Of a stretch of 64,000 bases of DNA, positions 8,782-17,564 are shown in pieces. How positions within the stretch are numbered: the first letter of the stretch is position 1; each line of letters begins with the position of its first letter. Made by a program: the position numbers and the translations under genes. Origin of the DNA: Cyanobacteria bacterium FACHB-DQ100 (GTDB lineage: Bacteria; Cyanobacteriota; Cyanobacteriia; Leptolyngbyales; Leptolyngbyaceae); assembly GCA_014695195.1 (NCBI GenBank), contig JACJNW010000006.1, positions 87,691-151,690 of the forward strand. The letters run 5' to 3'. The notes under the pieces were generated by a model. That model had not been told where the DNA came from, searched no databases, and saw nothing but the letters and a program-made list of their open reading frames with translations.

Positions 8782-11700
8782 ATGGGAATTCACTTGACTC
8801 GAGATGCCATTCAGAAGGCTAAAGCTCGGTATTCATCCAGATTCGGAACCCATGGTGCGCTTGCAGGAGAATGCGGATTGAGTGAATCCACAGTTCATCG
8901 GTTCTTCCAGGGAAAAGCTGTCAGTAATGAGTCCTTCCAGAGAATCTGTAAAGCTTTAGACCTAGATCCGCGTGAGTTATTCTATGAACTATCAGAGTCT
9001 AGAGTTAGAGGGGAGAATGCTAATGCTGTGCGTGGACAGAGCCCGGATGAGGAGGAAGTATGCAATTTCTCAAATCAAGGAAACGGTGTCCCCTATTGTT
9101 GGAAGCGAACTGATGATATTGACACGCTTACAACGCTAATCACCCAGCCTTCTACAGCTAGATTAGGCATATTTGGAATGGGTGGCATTGGTAAAACAGT
9201 GCTGGCATTAGCTTTGACACGAGAACCAGAAGTGCAACAAGCCTTCCCCGATGGCATATTTTTGATCTTGTGCGGGCAGGAGCAATCACCCACTTCACTT
9301 CAAATGCAGCTTGTTAGGGCTTTAGGCGGCACTCCTCAACCGTTTGTGAATGACCAAGAGGGCCGAACTTTTCTACGCAAGCAGATCGGGTGTAAGCAGT
9401 GCCTAGTCATCTTGGACGACGTGTGGCGGCTTGAACAAATTCACGCTTTTGATTCAATTGGCGAAAGCTGCAGGCTTCTAATTGGCGAGAACTGTAAGCT
9501 TTTAATCACCACTCAAAATCAAGGGCTCCTGACCGCATCTGGTAGTGAGAAGTATGAGCTTGAGTTATTGAATGAGCCGGGCGCACTTGAACTGCTTTCG
9601 CTTTGCTCAGGGCAGGAGGATGCTCAGCAGTTGGAGTCAGCACGAGAAGTGGCTCGGGAATGTGAGGGGTTGCCTCTGGCATTAGCGCTCTGTGGTATGC
9701 AGATCCGCGATGGCAATTTGTGGGAAGACCTCCGAGATGCCCTGAGAGCATCGGAAATTGAGTGTCTAGATCATGAACTTGGCAGTGTTGCAAAAGTGCT
9801 CAAAGTCAGTGTTGATACTTTGATTAGGAAGAACGCTGAAGATGGGCGGCTTTATCAAATGCTTGCCGTCTTCGCCAAAAGCACTCCAATTCCTGAAGCA
9901 GCCATCCTGACCTTCTGGATACACAACAGCAAATTAAATAAGCACAGAGCTCGTCTACTCATTACGCGCCTTGCCAATTGGGCGTTATTGACTGTGTCAA
10001 GAGAAGATGGAAAACGATTCGTCACTCTCCATGGGTTACAGCACAACTATTTGTGCAGCAGGTTGGATGACCCGCTAAGCCTTAATGACAAGCTTTTGGA
10101 AGCCTACCAGCAACAATGTCCCACAGACTGGGCTAGGGGTCCAAATGATGGATATTACCTTGAGCATTTAGTACCACATTTATTCAAAAGTGGACGAGAC
10201 AAGGAAGTCTACGAGCTGCTAATCGGCTCATTCAACTGGATGCAAAGAAAGTTTAAGGACTGCCAAGGCGATACTGCCTATGTTGTTGACTTGAATTTGG
10301 CAATCAGCAAACTTTGTGATCCGCTCACGTCCGATCAGGTGCTTCTTCTAGCTCAGCTTTATACAGCCCGTCAAGTGGTTACTTATCGGGTATGCACGTA
10401 TAGCGATACTGATTTGCGAATTCTAGTGCTGCTCAATCGGTATGATGAGGCACTAGCTATTGCCCGTTTAAAGCCCGATGCAGAACAACGATTCAACGGG
10501 TTAGTAAGCATCTATGACAGCCTAAAAGAGAAGAAACAACTCACTCATACACTTCTTGATGAGATGTGGGAAACGGCTAGAGAGATTGAGTGTCCATACT
10601 CACATCAATCTGCCCAATTGCAACTACAGCAGATTCTCCCTGCAGAAGAGCCATCATCAAACTCTGAAAAAGCTGTTACAACATCCTCTCAAGGTATATC
10701 TAGCTCTGTGCGGCAAAAGCCAACAGAAAAAATCATTAATGAAGATTGGATAGATAGTTCACCAGGCTATTCAGATGAAGAACGTAAGCAATTAAAAGAA
10801 CATTTCAACTTATGCAGGGAGGTGAAGAATTTAACTAAAAAAGGGTGTTATGAAACCGTTGAATCGCTCATCGCTCAAGTACCTGATCTCGGTCTCCGAG
10901 CCTCACTCTCCAAAGAATATGCAACGGCTCTCATTCAAGCTCAATGCTTTAGTAAAGCTGAAACTACGATCGAGAAAACTTTGACTTTTGAGCAACAAAC
11001 TTCTGCCTTCAAAGACTTAGTATTAGCTTTAGCTCAAAGTGGTCGATTGGAAGAAGCAAATTGTTTATTTGCTCGTGCCAAGTCAGTTGCAGAGCAGTCC
11101 CCAAAAGACCTGAAGGAGGTATTAGAAGAACATGACGACCACTTAGAAAGAACATTAATAACAGTAATAGAAGGACTAGCCACTATAGGTCATGTTGAGG
11201 AAGCAGGAGGGATAGCCAGAAGAACTAATCATCCGTATTGGCAAGCGGTAATTTTAACTTCGCTATTATCTAGCCAGGTTCGGCTTGGCGGCCATAAGGC
11301 AGGCACCAAGCTACTTGGTGAAATAAAAGAAATGGCTAATCAGGTTAGTTCCTGTGAGGTTCGCTCTAGAGTTTTGCAAAAGGCGTTTCAGCAAACAGCA
11401 GAATTAAATTTCCAAGTCGAAGCAAATTCATTTCTAGTTGACCTATTAGATTGTATAGAAGAAATTGAGGATAGATTTACCCGTGCTGGTGAAAAATCGA
11501 ATTTGGTGAAGATACTTGCTCAGCTACAAAGAACTATAGAAGCCAAAGAATTATTGCGACATATTGAACATCCCTTTTGGTACACAATTGGACTGACTCA
11601 TCTGGCCGAGGCTGACCTCCAACAAGCAGAGGCAATTTTTGCTGAAGCTTTTGCGTCCTTGAAAGGTACTACTAATATATGGTCCGCAGGCTATCAGATT

Positions 11701-12135
11701 GGGCAATCGCAGAAAAGGGTTTTAACGAAGCATCTTTTAATATACGGTGTTGCGAAACTCTTCATGCTTGATCAGGCATTGAGAAAGGTTTCAATCAATA
11801 ATTTTTTAATAAGTTATCTTGCTAAAGATGTAGTTCCTAAAACGTTATTGATGGCTGAGATACATCTTATGGCTGACTGGAGTAAAGAAACTCCTCCTAC
11901 GGAAGTACGTAGGAATATTGCGAGCGAGCGAGCGCGGGCTCAATTTTTTCATGAAGCTTTTGAATCATTGGGATTTCAAACTTTAGAAGATTTCTTCATT
12001 GTTTTAGCGTTGGCTGGATGGATGCCGAGTTTTGAGAAGACTGAGCGAGGGTTATCATTGAGGATTTTGCGAGAAGTAGCACGCATCGCAGGATGGATTT
12101 CCCCAGAGTGGATGGAAATTTCTCGATTATTCTAA
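8782..12135 (+). CDS. HTH-STAND (NB-ARC) ATPase with helical-repeat C-terminus
   Basis: The 1117-residue protein has three parts. Residues ~1-75 form an XRE/Cro-type helix-turn-helix (LAGECGLSESTVHRFFQGKA, then ICKALDLDPRELF). Residues ~110-450 form an NB-ARC-like STAND ATPase: Walker A GMGGIGKT at ~132, Walker B LVILDDVW at ~210, sensor LLITTQNQ and GLPLALAL at ~296. The remainder is a long run of TPR-like helical repeats (LEEANCLFARAKSVAEQ; VEEAGGIARRTNHP; LAEADLQQAEAIFAEAF) that would serve as ligand sensor. STAND proteins are switch ATPases; many bacterial members act in signalling or antiphage defence. There is no nuclease, protease or TIR effector domain, so the HTH is the apparent output and a DNA-binding regulator is the simplest reading. 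It stands alone, 50 bases after a MITE. Confidence 0.82.
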   Translation: MGIHLTRDAIQKAKARYSSRFGTHGALAGECGLSESTVHRFFQGKAVSNESFQRICKALDLDPRELFYELSESRVRGENANAVRGQSPDEEEVCNFSNQGNGVPYCWKRTDDIDTLTTLITQPSTARLGIFGMGGIGKTVLALALTREPEVQQAFPDGIFLILCGQEQSPTSLQMQLVRALGGTPQPFVNDQEGRTFLRKQIGCKQCLVILDDVWRLEQIHAFDSIGESCRLLIGENCKLLITTQNQGLLTASGSEKYELELLNEPGALELLSLCSGQEDAQQLESAREVARECEGLPLALALCGMQIRDGNLWEDLRDALRASEIECLDHELGSVAKVLKVSVDTLIRKNAEDGRLYQMLAVFAKSTPIPEAAILTFWIHNSKLNKHRARLLITRLANWALLTVSREDGKRFVTLHGLQHNYLCSRLDDPLSLNDKLLEAYQQQCPTDWARGPNDGYYLEHLVPHLFKSGRDKEVYELLIGSFNWMQRKFKDCQGDTAYVVDLNLAISKLCDPLTSDQVLLLAQLYTARQVVTYRVCTYSDTDLRILVLLNRYDEALAIARLKPDAEQRFNGLVSIYDSLKEKKQLTHTLLDEMWETAREIECPYSHQSAQLQLQQILPAEEPSSNSEKAVTTSSQGISSSVRQKPTEKIINEDWIDSSPGYSDEERKQLKEHFNLCREVKNLTKKGCYETVESLIAQVPDLGLRASLSKEYATALIQAQCFSKAETTIEKTLTFEQQTSAFKDLVLALAQSGRLEEANCLFARAKSVAEQSPKDLKEVLEEHDDHLERTLITVIEGLATIGHVEEAGGIARRTNHPYWQAVILTSLLSSQVRLGGHKAGTKLLGEIKEMANQVSSCEVRSRVLQKAFQQTAELNFQVEANSFLVDLLDCIEEIEDRFTRAGEKSNLVKILAQLQRTIEAKELLRHIEHPFWYTIGLTHLAEADLQQAEAIFAEAFASLKGTTNIWSAGYQIGQSQKRVLTKHLLIYGVAKLFMLDQALRKVSINNFLISYLAKDVVPKTLLMAEIHLMADWSKETPPTEVRRNIASERARAQFFHEAFESLGFQTLEDFFIVLALAGWMPSFEKTERGLSLRILREVARIAGWISPEWMEISRLF

Positions 12136-12820
12136 CTCTGTTCCTCAAACTCATCTCATCTCTCCTACCTCGGAAACGTCTTTCCTTCCTGCATCAGTTC
12201 CACACATACTCCTGCTTGAATGTGTCAGGGTAAATAATTCGTCTGCTGCCTCCGTCGATCTGAGATGGGAGCTTTAGCCCATCGAATTCTGCTTTCTTAA
12301 AAAGGCAGAAAAAGACTTGACAAAAACTGTTGTATAAGTTCTCATGGAGGGCGTGTGGGAACGATAAAGCAAAGTGCTTTCTGGTTCAGCCCGCAGAAGC
12401 TATTTAATATATCGGTTTATCTATCAAAAGAGACCGCCAATGTGAGTTTAAGGCACGCTGGCGGTCTTTTGTATTTTTCGGATGTTTTATCAAATATGAC
12501 ACACGCTGTTTTAGCTTCTAGTACAAGGCAAGTTCTTCTTGTAGACAAGATAGGAACGCCTCGTTTAGCAAGTTTATACGTAGCATCCCTCAAGCAATAC
12601 CGTTTGAACGGATTGCTTGAGAAAAATATCCATTAGGCAATTCTGAATGCAGGAACAGTTAGATTTTGTGTCCCACTAGTGCTTGATTAGAATACAAAAC
12701 TGCAACTTTTCTAAATTACATCTGTAGGTTGTGAGAATTGCCGAGCCTTGCTAATGATTCATTGATGAAAATAAAGCACAAATAACATTATTAACTTAGC
12801 GAATACAGGAGGAACTTAAT
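12136..12820. other. 685-bp intergenic region with one hairpin
   Basis: No convincing gene is seen. A GTG-initiated open frame (12355-12636) runs straight through a terminator-like hairpin and has no recognisable domain, so I do not call it. The region is AT-rich and unlike the flanking coding sequence. The last 12 bases before the next gene contain a strong ribosome-binding site (AGGAGGA). Confidence 0.5.
12426..12472 (+). terminator. Terminator-like hairpin
   Basis: AGACCGCCA (12431-12439) pairs with TGGCGGTCT (12459-12467), followed by TTT and, after one GTA, TTTTT. It lies 290 bases after the STAND stop, so it may end a small transcript or the read-through from that gene. Confidence 0.6.
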
Positions 12821-13018
12821 ATGGCAAAGAAAGGCATGAAGAGTAGTAGAGGAAGACCAGAAATGTACTCAGAAGTAAAAATTGGCGTGTGTATTGCACT
12901 AACTTGTACAGCGATTACTAGACTTGATGAATTGGCAAAATCTGTACAGCTTTCGAGATCAGAATTTGTTGAACAGATTGCTCGTGGTTTAATCAAAATT
13001 GATTTGAATCATGAGTAA
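12821..13018 (+). CDS. Ribbon-helix-helix protein
   Basis: The 65-residue, basic protein follows a near-perfect AGGAGGA ribosome-binding site 7 bases before the ATG. After a basic tail (MAKKGMKSSRGRPEMYSEVK) the segment ALTCTAITRLDELAKSVQLS then RSEFVEQIARG has the helix-turn-helix half of the ribbon-helix-helix fold. It closely resembles the N-terminal domain of the giant kinase at 33845 (LTRTAWQRLQQQAGELGISR then SELVEHYARH). Together with the downstream two-ORF recombinase it may form a mobile or regulatory module, its likely role being repressor. The partner and operator are unknown. Confidence 0.65.
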   Translation: MAKKGMKSSRGRPEMYSEVKIGVCIALTCTAITRLDELAKSVQLSRSEFVEQIARGLIKIDLNHE

Positions 13019-13390
13019 GGATGTTACTGATATACACATAAAAACAGCAAAATGCAAACGATATATTTAGCTTTATTTGCGGTAAAGCATCTCCTAAAAA
13101 CTTTTTTTACTTCAGTAATAGCTATCATCTGTCGCTCAAAAGACTTAGCTCTTATTCAATTAAATATGTAATAAGGCTTTATTTCGTTTTTTATTACACT
13201 AATTACAAGTGACAATCACAGAAAACCCCAATAGAAGGTAGTTTTGCTCGTTCATGTCATAAAGTTTTATGGGTGAAAGTGCTACAAGGATACCGTGGGA
13301 ATTGTCGCTCTCTATTGTAATAAAGTTTTTATTTTGGCTTCTACAAGTTTCTCTTATTGTGGTAAAAACTAGAAAAGCAGGTGCTGAAGA
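13019..13390. other. 372-bp AT-rich intergenic region
   Basis: No gene, tRNA or strong hairpin is recognised between the RHH gene and the recombinase pair. An 80-codon open frame on the minus strand has no recognisable features. The AT-rich composition suits a promoter or recombination site for the following two genes. Confidence 0.4.
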
Positions 13391-14215
13391 ATGGGAATTT
13401 TGGATCTTAGAAATATAACTAATTTGGCTGATTTCTATCATCGATATCAGGACTATGTAAAATCCCAGTTTGAAGAGAAGAAGGCAAATTCCATTATTGC
13501 TAAAACAAACACCAGTCTCGTTCGTTATGTCTTACCTGAATATGGATTTCTGCTGAAGCTAGATGGCAATTTGTCACCGGCTGAAATGCTTGAGGGATTG
13601 AAATTTATGGAGCAAGTCCCGATCTCTCAGGTTGTTCATCTCCTAGAGACGCAAGAACGGGTTTTCAATCGATTTGGAGAGCGTGTTTCTCCCGCTATTC
13701 GCAGGGCTTACCGTTCAACAACAAAAATAATGCTGGATTGGGGGAAGTTGCAGGACTGGTGGAAACAATCGGTTGAAACGTCTTCCCATGGCAGAACCCC
13801 GACTATGCTGATTTTCAAGAAACGAGTGGAGCACTGGCATAAGTTGAAACCTGAAGAACTTTCGCCGAGCTTGAGCCAGCAGCTCAGTCATTTCTCGCTC
13901 TACTGTACAACTTTGCGGCAGCCTTGCCTCAGTGAAGGTTCGTGCGTCCGGTACCACAGAGAGATTCTTGGAGTTCTGGGTTGGATGCATCGAATTAAGG
14001 GGATTGCTGTCGCGAACCTCAGCCTCGCTGATTTGGTACCCGTTGCTGCTGTCTATGACCAGGGTGCGGCAGAACGAGTTGCGACGCTTGCCCAAGAGTA
14101 TCTCGACTGGATGCGAGCCAATCTGGGGGGCAAAGAAGCGACTTTGAAATTTGCTCTGCAAGCTTTCTTTTACTTAGCGGAATACATTCAAGATGAGTAC
14201 ACCAAGAACGCCTGA
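13391..14215 (+). CDS. Tyrosine-recombinase accessory protein (first of a two-ORF module)
   Basis: The 274-residue protein has helical segments like the SAM-type core-binding domains of tyrosine recombinases (DYVKSQFEEKKANSIIAKTN; RAYRSTTKIMLDWGKLQDWW; VLGWMHRIKGIAVANLSLAD; EYLDWMRANLGGKEATLKFA) but no catalytic R-H-R-Y box. It is followed, with a 23-base overlap in another frame, by a protein that does carry the catalytic region. The overlap has its own ATG, so this looks like a coupled pair rather than a frameshifted gene. It probably helps the catalytic partner bind DNA; that is inference. Confidence 0.55.
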   Translation: MGILDLRNITNLADFYHRYQDYVKSQFEEKKANSIIAKTNTSLVRYVLPEYGFLLKLDGNLSPAEMLEGLKFMEQVPISQVVHLLETQERVFNRFGERVSPAIRRAYRSTTKIMLDWGKLQDWWKQSVETSSHGRTPTMLIFKKRVEHWHKLKPEELSPSLSQQLSHFSLYCTTLRQPCLSEGSCVRYHREILGVLGWMHRIKGIAVANLSLADLVPVAAVYDQGAAERVATLAQEYLDWMRANLGGKEATLKFALQAFFYLAEYIQDEYTKNA

Positions 14216-15680
14216 AAAAGATAGGCCAACGAACCTAGCGCTCGAAGCTTTGGTGAAGTTGCGAAACCAACTGAAGTTAGTCCAATATCCAAAGACCACT
14301 AATCGTCATCGGCAGGAAGCTTATGCGCTTGATGCAGAAGACCTGTCTACTGAACTTTGTGCAGAGCTCGATTATCTGCTCGATGCCATGGTCAACCCTC
14401 ATTCTGACATCAATTGCTTCAAGACTCAGGTCAGCCTTGAAACAGCGATGCGACGAATGGCAATGCTTTATCGATTGCTTGGGGTAGTGAAGAAGGTGAA
14501 ACAGATCCCTGCTGAGGTGTTAAGCCTAGATCATCTAGTACACTTCGCTCCCCATAAAACCGCTTTGCGTCGTGCTAGAAACTATGACGAAGTCCGGTTG
14601 ATTGAGCAGGCCTCTCTGGAAGCAGCAGAGCAAACTCAGGCAACCCTGAGAACAGTATTGAATTGGTTGCGGAAGGAGCGCCAAATTCATCCTTCAACGG
14701 AGAAAGGGGTTGTTGAGGTGTTCCTGGTTGTTGCTAAAATTCAGCACTTCAAGGAAACCGATTCCCTGAAAGCAGACAATTATGGCGATATTCCCGTCAT
14801 TCTGATGCTGCGACAAGAACTCAAAGAAGCAAAGGAGCGGGCTAAGCATGCACCTCCTGCTGCGGATGAGTCTCTGAAATGGTTAGACTGGCCTGAATTT
14901 CTCGCTTGTGTGCATCACTTAGAGCGAGAATGCCAACCTACCTACAGCTATGGCTCGAAGCGGACGCCCACGGCAGTTGCGCGCAGTGTTCAGCGGTATT
15001 TGTTATTCGCTTTGTTGGCCTATATGCCCCCAGATCGGCAGCGGACGCTGCGAGAGTTAGAGGTTGGCAAGACGCTGGTCAAGGGTCTCCTCAATCATAA
15101 TGGGGTCTTTGAGGCTAAAGATGACGGAAAATGGTACATCCATTTGATGAAGACGAACTACAAAACCGGGAAAACCTACGGCGAACAGTGGTTGATGGTG
15201 CCGGACATTCTCTATTCCTATCTGGAGGCGTGGTTGGCGCAATGGCGTGCCCTGTTTTCCCCCAACCATAACTTTGTCTTCACGCAGGAAAACGGTAAGC
15301 CGTACCGCAAAGCCTCGGATCTGTCCAACCTCATTCGGCGCGCGACTTACCGCTTGGCTGGTAAACTCACTACCTCCCACTTGATTCGGCACATGTTGAT
15401 TACTTACTTGAAGCGTCATGGCGCTTCCGATGAAGTCATGCGAAGCTTGGCTGACGCCATGCACCACAGCACGAAGATACAGGGGGAGATTTACGATCGT
15501 CGTCATCAACTTGAAAAGGTCGCTCCGGCTCAGGACTTGGTCTTGAAGTTAGCGATGGGAGAACCGGTCTCGACCCTGATAGGGGTACGATCTCTCAGCG
15601 TTGAAGAACTGGTGCAGCAGATTCGGCAGCTATCTCCTGGAGAGCGTCAACGACTTCTGACTCTGGTGAGGCAATCCTAG
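14193..15680 (+). CDS. Tyrosine recombinase-like protein (catalytic member of pair)
   Basis: The 495-residue protein starts inside the end of the preceding gene. Its C-terminal third has a recognisable catalytic domain: a candidate Arg I in PPDRQRTLRELEVG (~residues 278-291), box II HLIRHMLITYLKRHG, then the ADAMHHSTKIQGEIYDRR segment that supplies the second histidine and the nucleophilic tyrosine. The N-terminal ~220 residues are helical and probably bind DNA. The order resembles multi-gene recombinase modules in which overlapping recombinase genes act together. It is distinct from the island integrase at 5654, so the island contains two tyrosine recombinase systems plus a serine recombinase. 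Its target site was not found. Confidence 0.7.
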   Translation: MSTPRTPEKDRPTNLALEALVKLRNQLKLVQYPKTTNRHRQEAYALDAEDLSTELCAELDYLLDAMVNPHSDINCFKTQVSLETAMRRMAMLYRLLGVVKKVKQIPAEVLSLDHLVHFAPHKTALRRARNYDEVRLIEQASLEAAEQTQATLRTVLNWLRKERQIHPSTEKGVVEVFLVVAKIQHFKETDSLKADNYGDIPVILMLRQELKEAKERAKHAPPAADESLKWLDWPEFLACVHHLERECQPTYSYGSKRTPTAVARSVQRYLLFALLAYMPPDRQRTLRELEVGKTLVKGLLNHNGVFEAKDDGKWYIHLMKTNYKTGKTYGEQWLMVPDILYSYLEAWLAQWRALFSPNHNFVFTQENGKPYRKASDLSNLIRRATYRLAGKLTTSHLIRHMLITYLKRHGASDEVMRSLADAMHHSTKIQGEIYDRRHQLEKVAPAQDLVLKLAMGEPVSTLIGVRSLSVEELVQQIRQLSPGERQRLLTLVRQS

Positions 15681-16201
15681 TTGGAAGAAGTCTGATCATT
15701 CACCTTGGTGCAGCAGAGGGAATGAGTAATGAAAGAGATCGATAGACCTTTTGCGTGATAGTAGAGGAATTGCCTCGAAACTTATACCTCACAGTAGTAT
15801 GAAAATTTTTCGCATTAAGCAATTATTATTGCAACCAGCGATCTCTCTGAAAAACATCCTCTGGTAAATATCCTAAATCAGGCAACCGAAATTAAATCTT
15901 CTGTTCATAGGTGATCTGCAGAGTAAGGGCTTCGCGGCATCTGACCGCTTGGTTTCTTTGTTGATCATGATAGTGTTCTAAACCCTGGGCCTTCTCTTTT
16001 AAAGTCTGCCTTTGAAAGCATGACCTAGAAAGCCATCTGCTTGACTAGAACACAGCATAATTTTCCTCAACTTTCAGGAATTACAAAAGCGTTCGACATG
16101 AGCTACCAAATGCTGCCCGAGACTGACAAATAGGGTTATCTGCATTTCGCTTTTCTACGACTTTGAGATTACAGGATTTTTTTGGTACTAAGCATATGCC
16201 A
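15681..16201. other. Intergenic region containing a decayed reading frame
   Basis: No intact gene is present between the recombinase pair and the resolvase operator. A coding-like remnant on the minus strand lies at 15826-16011 and is listed separately. Confidence 0.5.
15826..16011 (-). pseudogene. Possible decayed coding remnant (unidentified)
   Basis: Reading the minus strand gives RQTLKEKAQGLEHYHDQQRN and onwards through CREALTLQITYEQKI, then an ochre stop, then FRLPDLGYLPEDVFQRDRWLQ and the final stop. The protein-like composition on both sides of one stop suggests a dying gene tail. I do not recognise the family, and no start can be placed. Confidence 0.3.
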
Positions 16202-16219
16202 AAAAGGGTATACCCTTTT
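16202..16219 (+). promoter_or_regulatory. Perfect 18-bp palindrome upstream of the resolvase
   Basis: AAAAGGGTATACCCTTTT is fully self-complementary and ends 24 bases before the resolvase ATG at 16244. Position and symmetry suggest a dimeric repressor operator or a recombination core site. Confidence 0.5.
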
Positions 16220-16243
16220 CGTCATATCCTCACGATTACAGTA

Positions 16244-16837
16244 ATGAACCCTACAATCGCTTGCTACGTTCGCGTCTCATCCCGTCGCCAAAGAACTGAC
16301 AGTCAGCGTGCTGAAATCGAACAATGGCTAGCTCGTCATGGGTTCGATCCAGGATCTGTTCTGTGGTTTGAGGATAAGGAAACAGGTAAAACATTGAAGC
16401 GAGAAGCGTTTGAACAACTGCAAGCCGCAATTTTTGAGGGGCGAGTTAAAACGGTGATCGTCTGGAAGCTCGATCGCATTTCTCGGTGCCTAAAAGAGGG
16501 CATCGCTACCTTGGCAAATTGGTGTGAGCGAGAAGTGCGGGTGGTTTCCGTGACTCAGCAGATTGACTTGAGTGGTGCCGTCGGTAGCATGATTGCCAGT
16601 GTCATGTTTGGGTTGGCTGAAATTGAACTAGAGTACCGTCGAGAGCGGCAGGTCGCCGGAATTAAAGTTGCCAAAGAACGAGGTGTCTACAAAGGACGCC
16701 AAAAGGGAACAACGAAGGCAAAGCCTCAACGGGCAAGAGAACTCCGCGATCGTGGCTTGACGGCTGCGGAAATTGCTAACGCTCTCAACACGAGTGAACG
16801 CACTGTATTCCGTTATCTCAACCTCAGCTTAAGTTGA
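16244..16837 (+). CDS. Serine recombinase, resolvase/invertase family
   Basis: The 197-residue protein is a small serine recombinase. The nucleophile region CYVRVSSRRQ lies at residues ~5-14, followed by VIVWKLDRISRCLKEG, the GLAEIELEYRRERQVAGIKV dimerisation helix and a C-terminal HTH (LRDRGLTAAEIANALNTSER). Length equals Tn3-type resolvases and Hin-type invertases. I start at 16244 because the conserved fold begins there; a start at 16163 adds 27 unrelated residues and would cover the palindrome. It could resolve element dimers or invert a segment, but no paired sites were located. It converges with the small gene at 16849. Confidence 0.85.
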   Translation: MNPTIACYVRVSSRRQRTDSQRAEIEQWLARHGFDPGSVLWFEDKETGKTLKREAFEQLQAAIFEGRVKTVIVWKLDRISRCLKEGIATLANWCEREVRVVSVTQQIDLSGAVGSMIASVMFGLAEIELEYRRERQVAGIKVAKERGVYKGRQKGTTKAKPQRARELRDRGLTAAEIANALNTSERTVFRYLNLSLS

Positions 16838-16848
16838 GGTGGCAGGCG

Positions 16849-17136
16849 CTAAGAGGATTGAAATTCTAGATTCAGTTGACTGGCGATCGAGACGACGATG
16901 CCCTTGTTTCGCAACTCGCCTAATGCTTTGTAGAGATTGCCATCACTCAATTCCCATCGCTCACAGAACGACTCGACAGCCATTGAGGGATTGAGCTGAC
17001 CAGGAAAATCGATTTGCAGCGCCAAGAAGACATAATCACGATCGCTTGTGAGCAACTTCAAACTCCGTATGCGCAAAAGTTCTTCTCGATCGAGCAAATA
17101 GCCAGCAGTTGAGGAGGCAGAGGCAGATTGAGTCAT
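16849..17136 (-). CDS. Small winged-helix-like protein
   Basis: The 95-residue protein contains a region resembling a winged helix (FCERWELSDGNLYKALGELR then NKGIVVSIASQLNL), where DGNLYKALGELRNKG would be the recognition helix and wing. The N-terminus is Ser/Ala-rich and probably unstructured. Cyanobacterial mobile elements often carry small regulators of this kind, but I do not recognise the exact family. Its promoter region contains a good sigma-70-like promoter and two palindromes, consistent with autoregulation. Confidence 0.5.
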   Translation of the reverse strand: MTQSASASSTAGYLLDREELLRIRSLKLLTSDRDYVFLALQIDFPGQLNPSMAVESFCERWELSDGNLYKALGELRNKGIVVSIASQLNLEFQSS

Positions 17137-17144
17137 AGATACTC

Positions 17145-17195
17145 AGTACTTTTGTACTTAAGTATTGTATAGGAACTTTTCCACTGGTAAGTCAA
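17145..17195 (-). promoter_or_regulatory. Promoter and paired palindromes of the winged-helix gene
   Basis: On the minus strand, TTGACT (17190-17195) and TATACA (17166-17171) are separated by 18 bases. Just downstream are TACTTAAGTA (17155-17164), a perfect palindrome, and AGTAC-AAAA-GTACT (17145-17158), overlapping it. This layout is typical of an autorepressed promoter. Confidence 0.55.
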
Positions 17196-17564
17196 AATCA
17201 ACAGGTGAGGGGAGAACTCTATATTGAAATGAAGCAAAGGTTAGGAACGCGATACAGGGGTTTTGTTGGCTTCTCGGTTGTAATGAATTCGTCGGGGTTT
17301 AATGCGATCACTGCTGCAATATTCAAGGTATCTAAACCGGATAACCCATAGGTGGAAGCTAATTCATAAGCGGATTGGGTCAACTGTTCTAGGCAGGTTG
17401 CCCTACCTCCTTAGGTTAGTAATGTACTACGTATACAGGATGCACCGCTGAAGCGACTAGAATTGAGAGCCTTGTCATCTAGGAGAACTATATTTAAGAT
17501 TGTCTTTAGAATCTCTGTTACGTGGGTTGCAGAAGAAATACCTGAGTTCTTAAGTAAGTATTTT

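Noticed and set aside
12355..12636. GTG-started 93-codon frame downstream of the STAND gene
   Set aside because: It runs through a terminator-like hairpin, has no domain and lacks a convincing ribosome-binding site.
13391..15680. One frameshifted recombinase gene
   Set aside because: The two frames overlap by 23 bases with a proper ATG, consistent with a coupled pair; kept as a question in the findings.
16244..16837. IS607-type transposase
   Set aside because: IS607 enzymes have an N-terminal HTH and a linked tnpB; here the HTH is C-terminal and no tnpB follows.
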